Below, one piece after another: positions 8,092 to 17,483 of a stretch of DNA of 64,000 bases. Within the stretch, counting starts at the first letter, position 1; each line of letters starts with the position of its first letter. Origin of the DNA: AG-339-G14 sp902553315 (GTDB lineage Bacteria > Pseudomonadota > Gammaproteobacteria > Magnimaribacterales > AG-339-G14); the NCBI GenBank assembly GCA_902553315.1, contig CACDKN010000006.1:1-64000 (forward strand), given 5' to 3'. Both the position numbers and the translations under genes were made by a program. The notes beneath the pieces were generated by a model, which searched no databases, was not told the DNA's origin, and saw nothing but the letters and a program-made list of their open reading frames with translations.

Positions 8092-9005
8092 TCTTGTTTA
8101 GTTAATTTAAGAAAAAGTTCTTCTAAACGATTGGTTTCATTATGAATACTATTTATTTCAATATTTTTTGATTGAAATTCTTTCAAAATCTCATTGACCC
8201 CTATGGATTTATGAACTTGAACAGAAAAACTATTTTCGTCTAAAAGTGTAATTTTCAATTTATCAAAATCAATATCCTTAGATATCTTCTCTTTAGTCTC
8301 AAAAATATATATTTCTGATTCTAGCTCACTTAACAAGGATTTCATTGAAGATTCCTTAACTATTTTTCCCTGATCTATTATTGAAATGTTTTTACAGAGT
8401 TTTTCAGCCTCCTCCAAATAATGAGTCGTAAGAATTATTGTTGTGCCTTTGTTATTTATTTCTTCTAAAAATTCCCAAAGAGATCTTCTTAATTCAATGT
8501 CTACTCCGGCAGTAGGTTCGTCAAGAATCAATAATTCAGGTTCATTAACTAAAGCTTTAGCGACCATTAATCTTCTTTTCATACCTCCTGACAAAGTTCT
8601 TCCTTGCTCATTTCTTCTATCCCAGAGATCCAAAGCTTTTAAATAATATTCACTATTTTTTTTTATAACTTTTTTATTCAATCCGTAATATCCTGCTTGT
8701 TGAGTAAGAATCTGATAAACCGTTTCAAATTGATTAAAATTTACTTCCTGTCCAACTATTCCCATTTTCTTTTTTGCTAAGGCATGCTTTTTATCTATAT
8801 CTATTCCTAAAATTTCAACTTTCCCGCTTGTTTTATTTACGATCGAACTTATTATTCCTATAAGTGTAGATTTTCCTGCTCCATTTGGACCTAGTAGTGC
8901 GTAAAAGTCTCCTGAATTTACTTTAAGGTTCACTTCATTTAATGCCCTCAGATCTTTAGGGTAGACCTTACAAAGATTTTGTATATTTAGAGCTACTTTT
9001 TCCAA
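8088..9005 (-). CDS. yadG: ABC transporter ATP-binding protein, YadG-like
   Basis: A 305-residue ATPase. Walker A GPNGAGKST near residue 39, Q-loop IVGQEVNFNQFETV, signature LSGGMKRRL near residue 139, Walker B LLILDEPTAGVD and H-loop TTHYLEEAE are all intact. A C-terminal extension of about 80 residues is typical of ABC-2 exporters. The GVDIELRRSLW text after Walker B is characteristic of YadG/DrrA-type proteins. It is translationally coupled to the permease downstream. The exported molecule is unknown; drug and lipid roles are both possible. Confidence 0.9.
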   Translation of the reverse strand: MEKVALNIQNLCKVYPKDLRALNEVNLKVNSGDFYALLGPNGAGKSTLIGIISSIVNKTSGKVEILGIDIDKKHALAKKKMGIVGQEVNFNQFETVYQILTQQAGYYGLNKKVIKKNSEYYLKALDLWDRRNEQGRTLSGGMKRRLMVAKALVNEPELLILDEPTAGVDIELRRSLWEFLEEINNKGTTIILTTHYLEEAEKLCKNISIIDQGKIVKESSMKSLLSELESEIYIFETKEKISKDIDFDKLKITLLDENSFSVQVHKSIGVNEILKEFQSKNIEINSIHNETNRLEELFLKLTKQE

Positions 9006-9025
9006 AATAAAGACGAATTAGATTG

Positions 9026-10201
9026 CTATTTAGTGAGAAAAGACATTCCGTCTTCTAATCCCTTAATAGTTAAAGGAAACATTTGATCATCAATCAATGT
9101 CCTTGAGAGCTCGATAGAAGCTGAATAGTCCCAATGATCTTGCGGAACAGGATTTAACCAAATTAACTTTTCAAAGTTTGAATAAAATTTCTTCATCCAC
9201 AAAGAGCCTGGTTCTTCATTCCAATGTTCTATGCTTCCACCAGCATTAGTGATTTCGTAAGGAGCCATGGTTGCATCTCCAATGAATATAATTTTGTAAT
9301 CTTGAGAATATTTTTGAAATAACTCAGTTGTCTCAATTCTTTCATTATGTCTTCGGCTATTATCTTTCCAAACAGTTTCATATATAAAATTGTGAAAATA
9401 AAAATATTCTAAGTTTTTAAATTCTGTCTTACATGCAGAGAATAATTCTTCACAAATTTTTACATGCGGATCCATTGAGCCACCTACATCAAATAAAACG
9501 ATCACCTTTACAGCATTAGCTTTTTCAGGAACCATTTTAATATCCAATAATCCTGCATTTTTTGCTGTAGATTTAACAGTTCCGTCTAAATCAAATTCTT
9601 CATTATGAGATTCTCTAACAAATTTCCTTAATCTTCTGAGAGCGATTTTGATATTTCTTGTTCCTAATTCAATTGAATCATCTAAGTTTTTGAAATCTCT
9701 TTTCTGCCAAACTTTTACTGCTTTACCTTCCTTGCCCTCGCCATCAACTCTAATCCCTTCTGGATTCATTCCTGAATTTCCATAAGGAGAGGTTCCGCCA
9801 GTTCCGACCCACTTATCGCCGCCTTCATGCCTATCTTTTTGTTCTTCAAGTCTCTTTTTAAATTCATCAAGGAGTTTTTCTAAGCCCCCCATAGATTTTA
9901 TTTTTTCAAGTTCCTCAGGAGTTAAGAATTTTTCAAATTCTTTTCTCAACCACTCATCGGGTATTAAAGCTTGAATAACATCATCTAAAGTCTCAAGGCC
10001 TTTAAAATAAATATCAAATGCTCTGTCAAACTTATCGTAATTTTTTTCATCTTTTACCAAGATAGCTCTCGATAAAAAATAAAATTCATCGGTGTTTGCA
10101 AAAACAAGTCTTTTATCTAAAGCGGTCAATAAATCTAAAAGCTCCCTAAGAGTACACGGAACCCCTGTGTCTTTTAACGTATTGAATAAATTTATAAGCA
10201 T
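9026..10201 (-). CDS. VWA-domain protein, CoxE/MoxR-partner type
   Basis: 391 residues. The N-terminal 110 form a helical region, a charged lysine/glutamate-rich linker and glycine-rich segment follow, and the C-terminal half is a von Willebrand A fold with the MIDAS sequence LFDVGGSMD near residue 230, the form normal in this family. VWA proteins of this type work with MoxR AAA+ ATPases as chaperone-like machines that insert cofactors or remodel protein complexes. The start ATG directly follows the moxR stop with no gap, so the pair is coupled. The client protein is not evident from the neighbours. Confidence 0.85.
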   Translation of the reverse strand: MLINLFNTLKDTGVPCTLRELLDLLTALDKRLVFANTDEFYFLSRAILVKDEKNYDKFDRAFDIYFKGLETLDDVIQALIPDEWLRKEFEKFLTPEELEKIKSMGGLEKLLDEFKKRLEEQKDRHEGGDKWVGTGGTSPYGNSGMNPEGIRVDGEGKEGKAVKVWQKRDFKNLDDSIELGTRNIKIALRRLRKFVRESHNEEFDLDGTVKSTAKNAGLLDIKMVPEKANAVKVIVLFDVGGSMDPHVKICEELFSACKTEFKNLEYFYFHNFIYETVWKDNSRRHNERIETTELFQKYSQDYKIIFIGDATMAPYEITNAGGSIEHWNEEPGSLWMKKFYSNFEKLIWLNPVPQDHWDYSASIELSRTLIDDQMFPLTIKGLEDGMSFLTK

Positions 10202-11050
10202 CTAGTTATTAGATTCTCTTCTTGTCATAAAAGCTAATCTTTCGAGAAGTTGTACGTCTTGTTCATTTTTAATTAAGGCTCCATATAATGGAGGAATAGC
10301 TTTCGATGGATCTCTATTTTTCAATATCTCATCAGGTAAATCGTCTGCCATAAGAAGTTTTAGCCAATCTACTAATTCTGAAGTAGATGGTTTTTTCTTA
10401 ATTCCAGGAACTTTCCTAACGTCGAAAAATATGTCTAAGGCTTCCTTGACTAATTTTTCTTTTATTTTTGGGTGATGAACTTTAATTATTTTTTTCATCG
10501 TCTCTCGGTCAGGAAAAGAAATATAGTGAAAAAAACATCTTCTTAAAAAAGCATCCGGAAGTTCTTTTTCATTATTACTAGTTATCACAACTATTGGTCT
10601 ATGTTTTGCTTTAATGGTTTCTTTTGTTTCATAGACATAAAATTCCATTTTGTCTAATTCTTGAAGTAGGTCGTTTGGAAATTCAATATCGGCTTTATCT
10701 ATTTCATCAATTAATAAGACTACCCTTTCGTCGCTTTGAAAAGCTTCCCATAATTTACCTTTGTCGATGTAATTTGATATGTCTTTAACTCTTTCATCGC
10801 CTAATTGTGAGTCTCTTAATCTTGTTACTGCGTCATATTCGTAAAGTCCTTGTTGGGCTTTGGTAGTAGATTTTATATTCCATTCAATTAAAGGAACCTT
10901 CAGAGCACTTGCAATTTCTTCAGCTAGCATAGTTTTACCAGTCCCAGGTTCTCCTTTAATTAGTAATGGTTTTTCTAAATTTACAGATGCATTGACAGAT
11001 AAGCTGAGATCTTCTGTAGAGATATATGTTTTTGTTCCTTTAAATTGCAT
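10202..11050 (-). CDS. MoxR-family AAA+ ATPase
   Basis: 282 residues. Walker A GEPGTGKT near residue 36, Walker B LLIDEIDKAD near residue 115, sensor 1 ITSNNEKELPDAFLRRC and the arginine finger region follow in the usual order; a C-terminal lid lies between residues 200 and 280. Gammaproteobacteria commonly pair such a gene with the VWA gene found immediately downstream. The ATPase would drive conformational work on a partner complex in the cytoplasm. No cox-type dehydrogenase lies nearby, so the target is open. Confidence 0.9.
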   Translation of the reverse strand: MQFKGTKTYISTEDLSLSVNASVNLEKPLLIKGEPGTGKTMLAEEIASALKVPLIEWNIKSTTKAQQGLYEYDAVTRLRDSQLGDERVKDISNYIDKGKLWEAFQSDERVVLLIDEIDKADIEFPNDLLQELDKMEFYVYETKETIKAKHRPIVVITSNNEKELPDAFLRRCFFHYISFPDRETMKKIIKVHHPKIKEKLVKEALDIFFDVRKVPGIKKKPSTSELVDWLKLLMADDLPDEILKNRDPSKAIPPLYGALIKNEQDVQLLERLAFMTRRESNN

Positions 11051-11103
11051 AGTTTGTCTCCGTGACTGATAAAGAATATCTATAATATCAAAAAGTAAAA
11101 AAA

Positions 11104-11919
11104 TTACTTCTTAATTCTTAATTTTGCTAGCTGTTTTGATTGACCAACTAGATTTCCTTTTGAATCCCATATTTCTCTATCCTCCTCGATAAATCCAGAA
11201 GTCACAAATTCTGTTTTAGCTGTGACTTTTAGTGGTCCTTCTGAAGGATAAGATCGTATATGGCTCGTCAAACTTATTGTTGGCACCCATCCAACCGATC
11301 CCATATTATTAAAAATGGGTGGCGTAGTCGCATCAAGAAATAAAATCAAACTATATAAATCTGCTTTTTCTTTATTTGGCCAAGACATGTATAAATTTAA
11401 TACTGCTTTCTTGTTTTCAATTTTATTATCTGCCTTCCACCAAATTGAATCAGAACAATATTTTTTTTCTATAAATTTTTCTAAACCGGGATTAAACCCT
11501 TCTTTGAAAGTATGAAGATGGCAATCTTCATATTTTTCAAAAATAGGTTCTTTTTTAAATGCTTTATTTAGACCTGTTGATTTTGAGAAATCAGTAAAGG
11601 TTGCTGTGAAAATTACTTTTATTTCATTGTCTTGAATCATTGTGGCTCTAGCAGAGCTTAAACTTCTTGTACTTGGAAGAGTCTCAACCTTGATATCTAT
11701 TTTTCCAAAATTTACTCTATTTAAATAATTTGCTGTGACTATTAGCGGATCCTTATGTTCAAGGCTTTCAGAAATAGCTTTCGCAGCTAAAGCCATGGTG
11801 TACCCACCATTAGGAGTTGTCCCTATACTCCACATATCTGAAACATTTCCCTCGTAAAGATTTTCTTCGATTTGAACAACAGATATATCTGATTTAAAGT
11901 GCTCGAAAGGTGTTTTCAT
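11104..11919 (-). CDS. acyl-CoA thioesterase, double hotdog (TesB-like/4HBT_3) family
   Basis: 271 residues in two hotdog halves. The first contains WSIGTTPNGGYTMALAAKA, the second LFLDATTPPIFNNMG and GWVPTISLTSHIRS, matching TesB-like proteins, where the Asp/Thr pair and the N-terminal NGGY loop shape the active site. Such enzymes release free CoA from acyl-CoA. It stands alone between moxR and the divergent tatD, with about 34 bases of shared upstream sequence. The acyl-chain preference cannot be inferred. Confidence 0.85.
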   Translation of the reverse strand: MKTPFEHFKSDISVVQIEENLYEGNVSDMWSIGTTPNGGYTMALAAKAISESLEHKDPLIVTANYLNRVNFGKIDIKVETLPSTRSLSSARATMIQDNEIKVIFTATFTDFSKSTGLNKAFKKEPIFEKYEDCHLHTFKEGFNPGLEKFIEKKYCSDSIWWKADNKIENKKAVLNLYMSWPNKEKADLYSLILFLDATTPPIFNNMGSVGWVPTISLTSHIRSYPSEGPLKVTAKTEFVTSGFIEEDREIWDSKGNLVGQSKQLAKLRIKK

Positions 11920-11953
11920 AATTAAAAGATAAAAAAAATTATAAATATTTTAT

Positions 11954-12742
11954 ATGCAAGATAGATATTTTGATATCGGTGTTAATTTAACACATGAGTC
12001 GTTCGAGAATGATTATAAGAATGTCATTGAAAATGCCTTTGAAAATAGTGTTGATAGAATTTGTCTCACTGGAACTTCAATTGAAGATAGCGAAAAGTGC
12101 ATTGAAATTACAGAAAAATTCCATGGTAGTTTAATTTCTACAGTAGGTATTCACCCTCACTATGCTGATAATTTCGACAAATCTTCCAAGATGGTGTTAA
12201 AAAAATTGGCTTTAAGTGAAAACGTTAAGGCAATAGGCGAAACCGGTTTAGACTTCAAAAGGAATTTTTCTTTAAAAGAAAAACAAATTGAATCTTTTCA
12301 TGCGCACATAGAAATTGCTAATGATTTAGACATGCCTATGTTCCTCCACCAGAGGGATGCTCATAAAGTTTTTATAGAATGTATTAATGAAATAAAAATA
12401 AAACCAAAAGCTGTTGTCCATTGTTTTACTGGAAATATTTCAGAATTGGAGGAATATTTAAATATGGATTTATATATAGGTATAACGGGTTGGCTATGTG
12501 ATCCTGTGAGAGGAAAAGATTTAAGAAGAGCTATTGTAGAAATTCCCTTAAACAGACTCATGATTGAAACTGACTCTCCATATTTACTTCCAAAGAATTT
12601 AAAAGTTAAAGGTAGGAGAAATGAACCAAAGTTTCTACCAGAAATTTTCAATAAAGTTGACTGTTTAAGAAGTGAGGACAGTGAAGAAATAAAACACCAA
12701 ATTTATTTAAATAGCTTAAATTTTTTTAATCTAAACGAATAA
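11954..12742 (+). CDS. tatD: TatD-family metal-dependent DNase
   Basis: 262 residues, very close in layout to E. coli TatD. It begins YFDIGVNLTHESF, carries GIHPHYAD, the glutamate motif IGETGLDF, HQRDAH, HCFTG and the closing TDSPYLLP, and ends with GRRNEPKFLP. These give the metal-binding His/Glu/Asp set of the TIM-barrel hydrolases. TatD degrades DNA 3' to 5' and has been linked to repair of oxidative damage. The 3' end overlaps the convergent racemase gene by 17 bases. Confidence 0.95.
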   Translation: MQDRYFDIGVNLTHESFENDYKNVIENAFENSVDRICLTGTSIEDSEKCIEITEKFHGSLISTVGIHPHYADNFDKSSKMVLKKLALSENVKAIGETGLDFKRNFSLKEKQIESFHAHIEIANDLDMPMFLHQRDAHKVFIECINEIKIKPKAVVHCFTGNISELEEYLNMDLYIGITGWLCDPVRGKDLRRAIVEIPLNRLMIETDSPYLLPKNLKVKGRRNEPKFLPEIFNKVDCLRSEDSEEIKHQIYLNSLNFFNLNE

Positions 12743-13859
12743 TTTTCTTACTTGTCAAAAAGTTAGTATCCTTAGTTAAGTTCAATCCTTCAATGATTTC
12801 TTGTGTATTACTTCCTACTTTCAGTGGAGGATGTTTAACTTCACTTTCAGTTCTGGAAAATCTCGGAGCTGGAGCTGGTTGATTTATTCCAGCAATTTCT
12901 ACAAAAGTTTGTCTGTCTTGATTGTGTTCATAATTAACTGATTCCTGCAAAGAGAGAACTGGAGCAAAACAAACGTCTTTGCCCATAAAAATTTCACACC
13001 ACTCATCCCTGGTCCTAGTTTTGAACCTTTCTGAAACTAATTTTTTTAATTCCGGCCATTGTTTTTGGTCAAATTGATTATAAAAAGTAGTTTCATCTAA
13101 TTCCATGCATTTGATTAAAGATGCATAAAATTGAGGTTCAATAGAGCCGATTGATATGTATTTGTTATCTTTGCATTCATAACAACCGTAAAAATGAGCA
13201 GCTCCGTCCAATAAATTTGAGTCTCTTTGATCTTTCCATTGCCCAGCGCTTAACATTCCATACATCATTGTCATAAGCAATGCAGATCCATCGGTCATTG
13301 CAGCATCAATCACCTGACCTTTTCCCGATTTAGAACTCTCAACCAGAGCGGCGCATATACCCATAGCCAATAACATTCCTCCTCCACCAAAATCTCCGAC
13401 TAAATTCAATGGGGGGAAAGGGGGTGTGTCTTTTGAGCCCATGGCTCCCAAAGCACCTGTAAGAGCAATGTAATTAATGTCATGACCTGCTTCGGAAGAG
13501 AATCTTCCTGTTTGCCCCCATCCTGTCATTCGGCCGTAAATTAATTTTGGATTTATAGAGAGTAAATCATCTGGTCCGTAACCAAGTTTTTCCATTTTTC
13601 CTGGTCTTAAACCTTCCAGCAGTGCATCTGCATTTTTCACAAGAGAATGAATCAAATCCTTTGATTCAGGATTTTTTAAATCGACTGCAATTGATTTTTT
13701 TCCTCTGCTCGCGAGATCATTTGTTTTTGCTTTGCCGTAATTTTCGATTCTGTCGACTACTACGACATCAGCGCCCATGTCAGCCAAAATCATTCCGCAA
13801 AAAGGTCCTGGACCAAGACCGGCAAATTCAACTATTTTTATTCCAGATAAAGGTCCCAT
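12726..13859 (-). CDS. alpha-methylacyl-CoA racemase (CaiB/BaiF family)
   Basis: 377 residues. Three catalytic residues occur at the numbering of the M. tuberculosis racemase MCR: His126 in GHDINYIALTGAL, Asp156 in NLVGDFGGGG and Glu241 in GSIEPQF. This separates it from CaiB CoA-transferases, which use an aspartate nucleophile at a different spot. The enzyme interconverts (2R)- and (2S)-methylacyl-CoA so that branched fatty or sterol side chains can enter beta-oxidation. It starts immediately after the MMPL exporter stop, so the two are one transcription unit; a lipid or isoprenoid role for both is an inference. Confidence 0.92.
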   Translation of the reverse strand: MGPLSGIKIVEFAGLGPGPFCGMILADMGADVVVVDRIENYGKAKTNDLASRGKKSIAVDLKNPESKDLIHSLVKNADALLEGLRPGKMEKLGYGPDDLLSINPKLIYGRMTGWGQTGRFSSEAGHDINYIALTGALGAMGSKDTPPFPPLNLVGDFGGGGMLLAMGICAALVESSKSGKGQVIDAAMTDGSALLMTMMYGMLSAGQWKDQRDSNLLDGAAHFYGCYECKDNKYISIGSIEPQFYASLIKCMELDETTFYNQFDQKQWPELKKLVSERFKTRTRDEWCEIFMGKDVCFAPVLSLQESVNYEHNQDRQTFVEIAGINQPAPAPRFSRTESEVKHPPLKVGSNTQEIIEGLNLTKDTNFLTSKKIIRLD

Positions 13860-16301
13860 TTATACTTTCAAAGGTTTAAGTTTAATCAGTAAAGCAGGTA
13901 AAAGCACTAAAGAACTTATAATAGCCATGATCATAGCTAATGCAGTAAAGAGCCCAAAATAGACTGTTGGATTAAAATTTGAAATTGTTAAAGATAAAAA
14001 ACCAAATATTATGGTTAAAGAGGTATAGAGAAGCGCTTTTCCTACCGTCGTGTGTGTATTTTTTGATGCCGTTAGGTAGTTATTTGTCGCTGAGTATTCT
14101 TTTTTAAATCTAAAAATATAATGAATTGTATTGTCTACCCCCATTCCCACACTTACAGCCGCAACAGTGACTGTCATAACGTCTAATGGTATGTCTAGCA
14201 GACCAATTGTCCCTATTACTGCTCCAGCAGATAAAAAATTTGGAACCATTCCTAATAAAGCCAAGTTTAAGGATTTAAAAAGTATCAAAAACATCAAAAA
14301 AATTGATACGAATACTATACTCATGCTACCAAACAAAGAGCCAAATAGACTTTGTAATAAATTACTGTAAATAACTGATACGCCTGTTAAAGAATATTGA
14401 TTAACATCTAGACCAAAAACATTTTGTAAATCGGCGTCTATGGATTCTATAAAAGTTTTTCTATTCAACCCTTCAAGTGATTCAATAACTCTAGCTGTCA
14501 ATCTGACTTGATTATCATCACTGCTTATATAGGAACTTAAAAGTTGAGACTCTATTTCTTCTGGCAATAAACTTCTTAATAAAGCCAGTTCAACGTCAGA
14601 AAGCCTATTATTATTATTTGCTATTTCAGCAATCTTTACTCCACTTGAAACTGATAAGACCTTTCCTATTTCATCCCTGCCTTCTAAATAATCATGAATC
14701 GATTCTAAAAAAATCAGGTTTTCAGAGGTAAACCAATAACCCTGTTCCTGAATTTCATCCTCCAAGGAATCACCAAAACCCTCATCAAAATCATCTTCAA
14801 ATGCAAAATCTGCTTCTTGATCCATGTTTGGAGCATCAATAATTACATCTAAAGTAGCAGTGCCACCAAGTTTTTTATCTATCAAAGATAATCCTTTGTA
14901 TATCTCAGATGAAGATTTGAAATAATCGATAAATTTATTTTCTACGGTTAACTTATTAAATCCAACTACAGATAAAAGAATTACAAAAAATGTAAGAAAG
15001 AAAATTGTATTGATTCTTTTTTCCACCCAAGAAAATATCTTATTTGTATAACTTTCAGACACTGGTTTTAGACTTACGTTAGTTTTGGGCAATAAAGCGT
15101 TCAAAGACCCAAAATAAATAAACGTAAAAATAAAAATAGAAACAATGCTAATCACCATCATGAATCCAAAATCTATAAGTGGCTTGATATCACTAATAAC
15201 AAGCGAAGCAAAAGCAGCTACAGTCGTCAAAGCTGTATAAAGGCATGGTAAGAACATCTGTCTCAAAGTTTCATTTACCAAAGCTTTTTGATCTAAATCT
15301 AGTTTATGGTTTAGCTCTTGATATCTAACAATAAGATGCACGGCCAAAGACAAGCTTATTATCATTACTATCGAAACAAAATTCGCAGACACAACTGTTA
15401 CTTTCCATTCGAGCCAACCTATTACCCCTATTGAGATAATGGAAGAAAATAAAGCCGCGCTTAATGGAATTGCCACCCACCTAAATTGCTTAAAAATAAC
15501 ACCTAAAACTAGAATAAAAATCAAAAAAACAGCTAACCCAAAAGTTATTAAATCTTGCGAAATAAAATTAATAGTATCTACGGTTATCATGGCTGCCCCT
15601 CCTAAGAAAAGTTCGCCAAAGTAACTATAATTTTTAAGAATGCCTCTTATTTCTTCAACTAATTTTTCTTCTTTAGCTGACATTAAATTCCTTTCCTTTT
15701 GAATTTCCTCATTTACTATTTCAAGTCTTGAATTAAATTCAGGATTTAATTGATCATTAATGGAATATCTCTCGTTGATTAAATTTTCGTAAGTTATATT
15801 TCTCTTTAAAGTAAGTTGTATAGCCGTAGTTTTTAAATCTTCGCTAATTAATAAGTTTTTATAAACCTCATTTGTATTGAAAACCCGTTTAGCTTTTTCT
15901 ATGTCAGGATCAGTTGAGTCAAGAGTTGAAACTCGATCAGCAACTTCTGACAGCGACAAATTTTTATTTGCTTCAATTAATGGTGCATCAAGCAAACTTA
16001 GAACGCTTTCGATACCATCGATGTTGGATAACTCAAAAATTAGTTTTTTGAAGGTTTCAATTGAAGATTTTTTAAAAATAGGTTCGTATGGAGTTACAGT
16101 TACTACTAAGAAGTCTGTTGAGCCATAAGTTTTTGCTGAGTCCCTGTAAAGTTTTAAATCAGGATCGTTTTCTAAAAGTAAAGTCTCTGAAGAAGCATCT
16201 AAATCAAAATTAGAAGCTCCTGCTCCAATAAAAATAAGTAAGGTAAAAACAATAAATAAAACTAATTTTGGGCTTTTAGTAATTAAGTTAGAAAACATCA
16301 T
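13860..16301 (-). CDS. MMPL-type RND superfamily exporter
   Basis: 813 residues with duplicated halves, each a first membrane helix, a periplasmic domain of about 200 residues and a cluster of five helices. The second helix cluster carries GMGVDNTIHYIFRFK, where the acidic residue and its partners occupy the proton-relay position of the MMPL family. The start NFDLDASSETLLLENDPDLKLYR is typical of the predicted RND exporters of marine gammaproteobacteria. An acidic insert (AFEDDFDEGFGD) lies in the second periplasmic domain. Genes: the trhO stop overlaps the start by 4 bases and the racemase follows without a gap. The substrate, probably lipid-like, is unknown. Confidence 0.88.
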   Translation of the reverse strand: MMFSNLITKSPKLVLFIVFTLLIFIGAGASNFDLDASSETLLLENDPDLKLYRDSAKTYGSTDFLVVTVTPYEPIFKKSSIETFKKLIFELSNIDGIESVLSLLDAPLIEANKNLSLSEVADRVSTLDSTDPDIEKAKRVFNTNEVYKNLLISEDLKTTAIQLTLKRNITYENLINERYSINDQLNPEFNSRLEIVNEEIQKERNLMSAKEEKLVEEIRGILKNYSYFGELFLGGAAMITVDTINFISQDLITFGLAVFLIFILVLGVIFKQFRWVAIPLSAALFSSIISIGVIGWLEWKVTVVSANFVSIVMIISLSLAVHLIVRYQELNHKLDLDQKALVNETLRQMFLPCLYTALTTVAAFASLVISDIKPLIDFGFMMVISIVSIFIFTFIYFGSLNALLPKTNVSLKPVSESYTNKIFSWVEKRINTIFFLTFFVILLSVVGFNKLTVENKFIDYFKSSSEIYKGLSLIDKKLGGTATLDVIIDAPNMDQEADFAFEDDFDEGFGDSLEDEIQEQGYWFTSENLIFLESIHDYLEGRDEIGKVLSVSSGVKIAEIANNNNRLSDVELALLRSLLPEEIESQLLSSYISSDDNQVRLTARVIESLEGLNRKTFIESIDADLQNVFGLDVNQYSLTGVSVIYSNLLQSLFGSLFGSMSIVFVSIFLMFLILFKSLNLALLGMVPNFLSAGAVIGTIGLLDIPLDVMTVTVAAVSVGMGVDNTIHYIFRFKKEYSATNNYLTASKNTHTTVGKALLYTSLTIIFGFLSLTISNFNPTVYFGLFTALAMIMAIISSLVLLPALLIKLKPLKV

Positions 16302-17182
16302 AATTGCTGATTTTTGTATTGTCGATGTCTCTCTTTGTATCTAAGTCTGTCTTCATCTGTTTTTTCATCAATACAATTGTGACAAGAAACTCCTTTAAGA
16401 TATTCTGGCTTTAACAGATCTTTATTAGATAAAGGTCTTCTACATGCAAAACATTGATGAAAATTGCCAGGCTCCAAGTTAGTTTTAACTGTAACTCTAT
16501 CATCGAAAACAAAACATTCTCCTTCCCATTTGTCAGTATTTTTAGACTTTTCAAAATAATTTAAAATTCCGCCCTTTAGTTGAAAAATATTTTCCAGTCC
16601 ATTTTCTGAAAACATTGCGGAAGCCTTTTCGCATCTAACACCTCCTGTACAGAAAATAGCAATTTTTTTTCTATTTAAGAGCTTTTTGTTATCAATGATG
16701 TATTTATTAAATTCTCTAAAATTTTTTGTTTTTGGAGAAATGGAATTTTTGAAAGTTCCAACTTCAATTTCATATTCATTTCTGACGTCTATTGTTTGAA
16801 CGTCTTTATGAGAAATAAAATCATGCCAATCTTCTGGATCAACGTATTTCCCTTGGTGATTTTCAATTCTTAGATTTATTCCGGATGGGACAATCTCTTG
16901 TCTAAACTTTATTTTTAATTTTTTAAAAGGCTGCTTGCCGGATATTGAGTTTTTTATCTCTAAATTTCCACAGTATTTTTCAATTAGTGCTATTCCTTTT
17001 TTTAAAGAAACTAAATTTTGGGATGCAATTGTAGAATTAATTCCCTCAGGAGTGAGGATGACAGTGCCCACAATTTTAAGTTTTTTAAATTGTCTTTTTA
17101 AAAGATTTTCTAATAATTGAGTTTGCTCAAAGCTAAAGCATTTATAAAATGTAGCTATAAAAAATTTTTTACTGTTCTGCAT
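16298..17182 (-). CDS. trhO: tRNA uridine(34) hydroxylase, rhodanese-like (YceA/TrhO)
   Basis: 294 residues from the ATG at 17180-17182, which has GGTGGAG just upstream; a TTG 12 bases earlier is possible. An N-terminal ferredoxin-like acylphosphatase fold is followed by a rhodanese domain with the catalytic loop FCTGGVRCEKA, then a C-terminal zinc-type CFAC and CHNC pair. TrhO hydroxylates uridine 34 of tRNAs to ho5U, the first step toward cmo5U-type wobble bases. The start overlaps the end of bolA and the stop overlaps the MMPL start, so it lies inside a tight operon. Confidence 0.94.
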   Translation of the reverse strand: MQNSKKFFIATFYKCFSFEQTQLLENLLKRQFKKLKIVGTVILTPEGINSTIASQNLVSLKKGIALIEKYCGNLEIKNSISGKQPFKKLKIKFRQEIVPSGINLRIENHQGKYVDPEDWHDFISHKDVQTIDVRNEYEIEVGTFKNSISPKTKNFREFNKYIIDNKKLLNRKKIAIFCTGGVRCEKASAMFSENGLENIFQLKGGILNYFEKSKNTDKWEGECFVFDDRVTVKTNLEPGNFHQCFACRRPLSNKDLLKPEYLKGVSCHNCIDEKTDEDRLRYKERHRQYKNQQL

Positions 17183-17483
17183 TCTCTCCACCAAGGCAAT
17201 TTGGAGATTTTAAGTCATCTCCTGAAATATCTTTCCACTCGTTGCGTGTAAATGGATGAATCGCGATGGCATGAATTTTCTTCATTTCTTCCGACAGAAT
17301 TTGGTATATTTTTTGGTGCCTCTGAACTGCTCGCATTTCTTCGAAAAAATCAGAAACGACTGTTATTTTAAAATGCGATTCAGCTCCATCAGGCGTATTA
17401 TGCATATTGCTTTCGTTTATCACTTCAAGAAAGTAAATTTCCAAATTATTTTTCAAATTTTGCTCTATATCGTCTTTTATCAT
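17169..17483 (-). CDS. bolA: BolA family iron-sulfur-linked regulator
   Basis: 104 residues against 105 in E. coli BolA, aligning along the full length: FLEVINESNMHNTPDGAESHFK, then VSDFFEEMRAVQRHQKIYQIL, then KKIHAIAIHPFTRNEW, with a conserved C-terminal SPxC. The class II KH-like fold and conserved histidines let BolA form Fe-S-bridged complexes with CGFS glutaredoxins; a grxD gene is present at 48 kb in this window. It overlaps the upstream symporter gene by 4 bases and trhO by 14, so regulation is tied to that operon. Confidence 0.93.
   Translation of the reverse strand: MIKDDIEQNLKNNLEIYFLEVINESNMHNTPDGAESHFKITVVSDFFEEMRAVQRHQKIYQILSEEMKKIHAIAIHPFTRNEWKDISGDDLKSPNCLGGENAEQ

Noticed and set aside
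9490..9530. VWA MIDAS motif as degenerate (DVGGSM)
   Set aside because: This wording is normal for the CoxE-like VWA family; it is not a loss of function.
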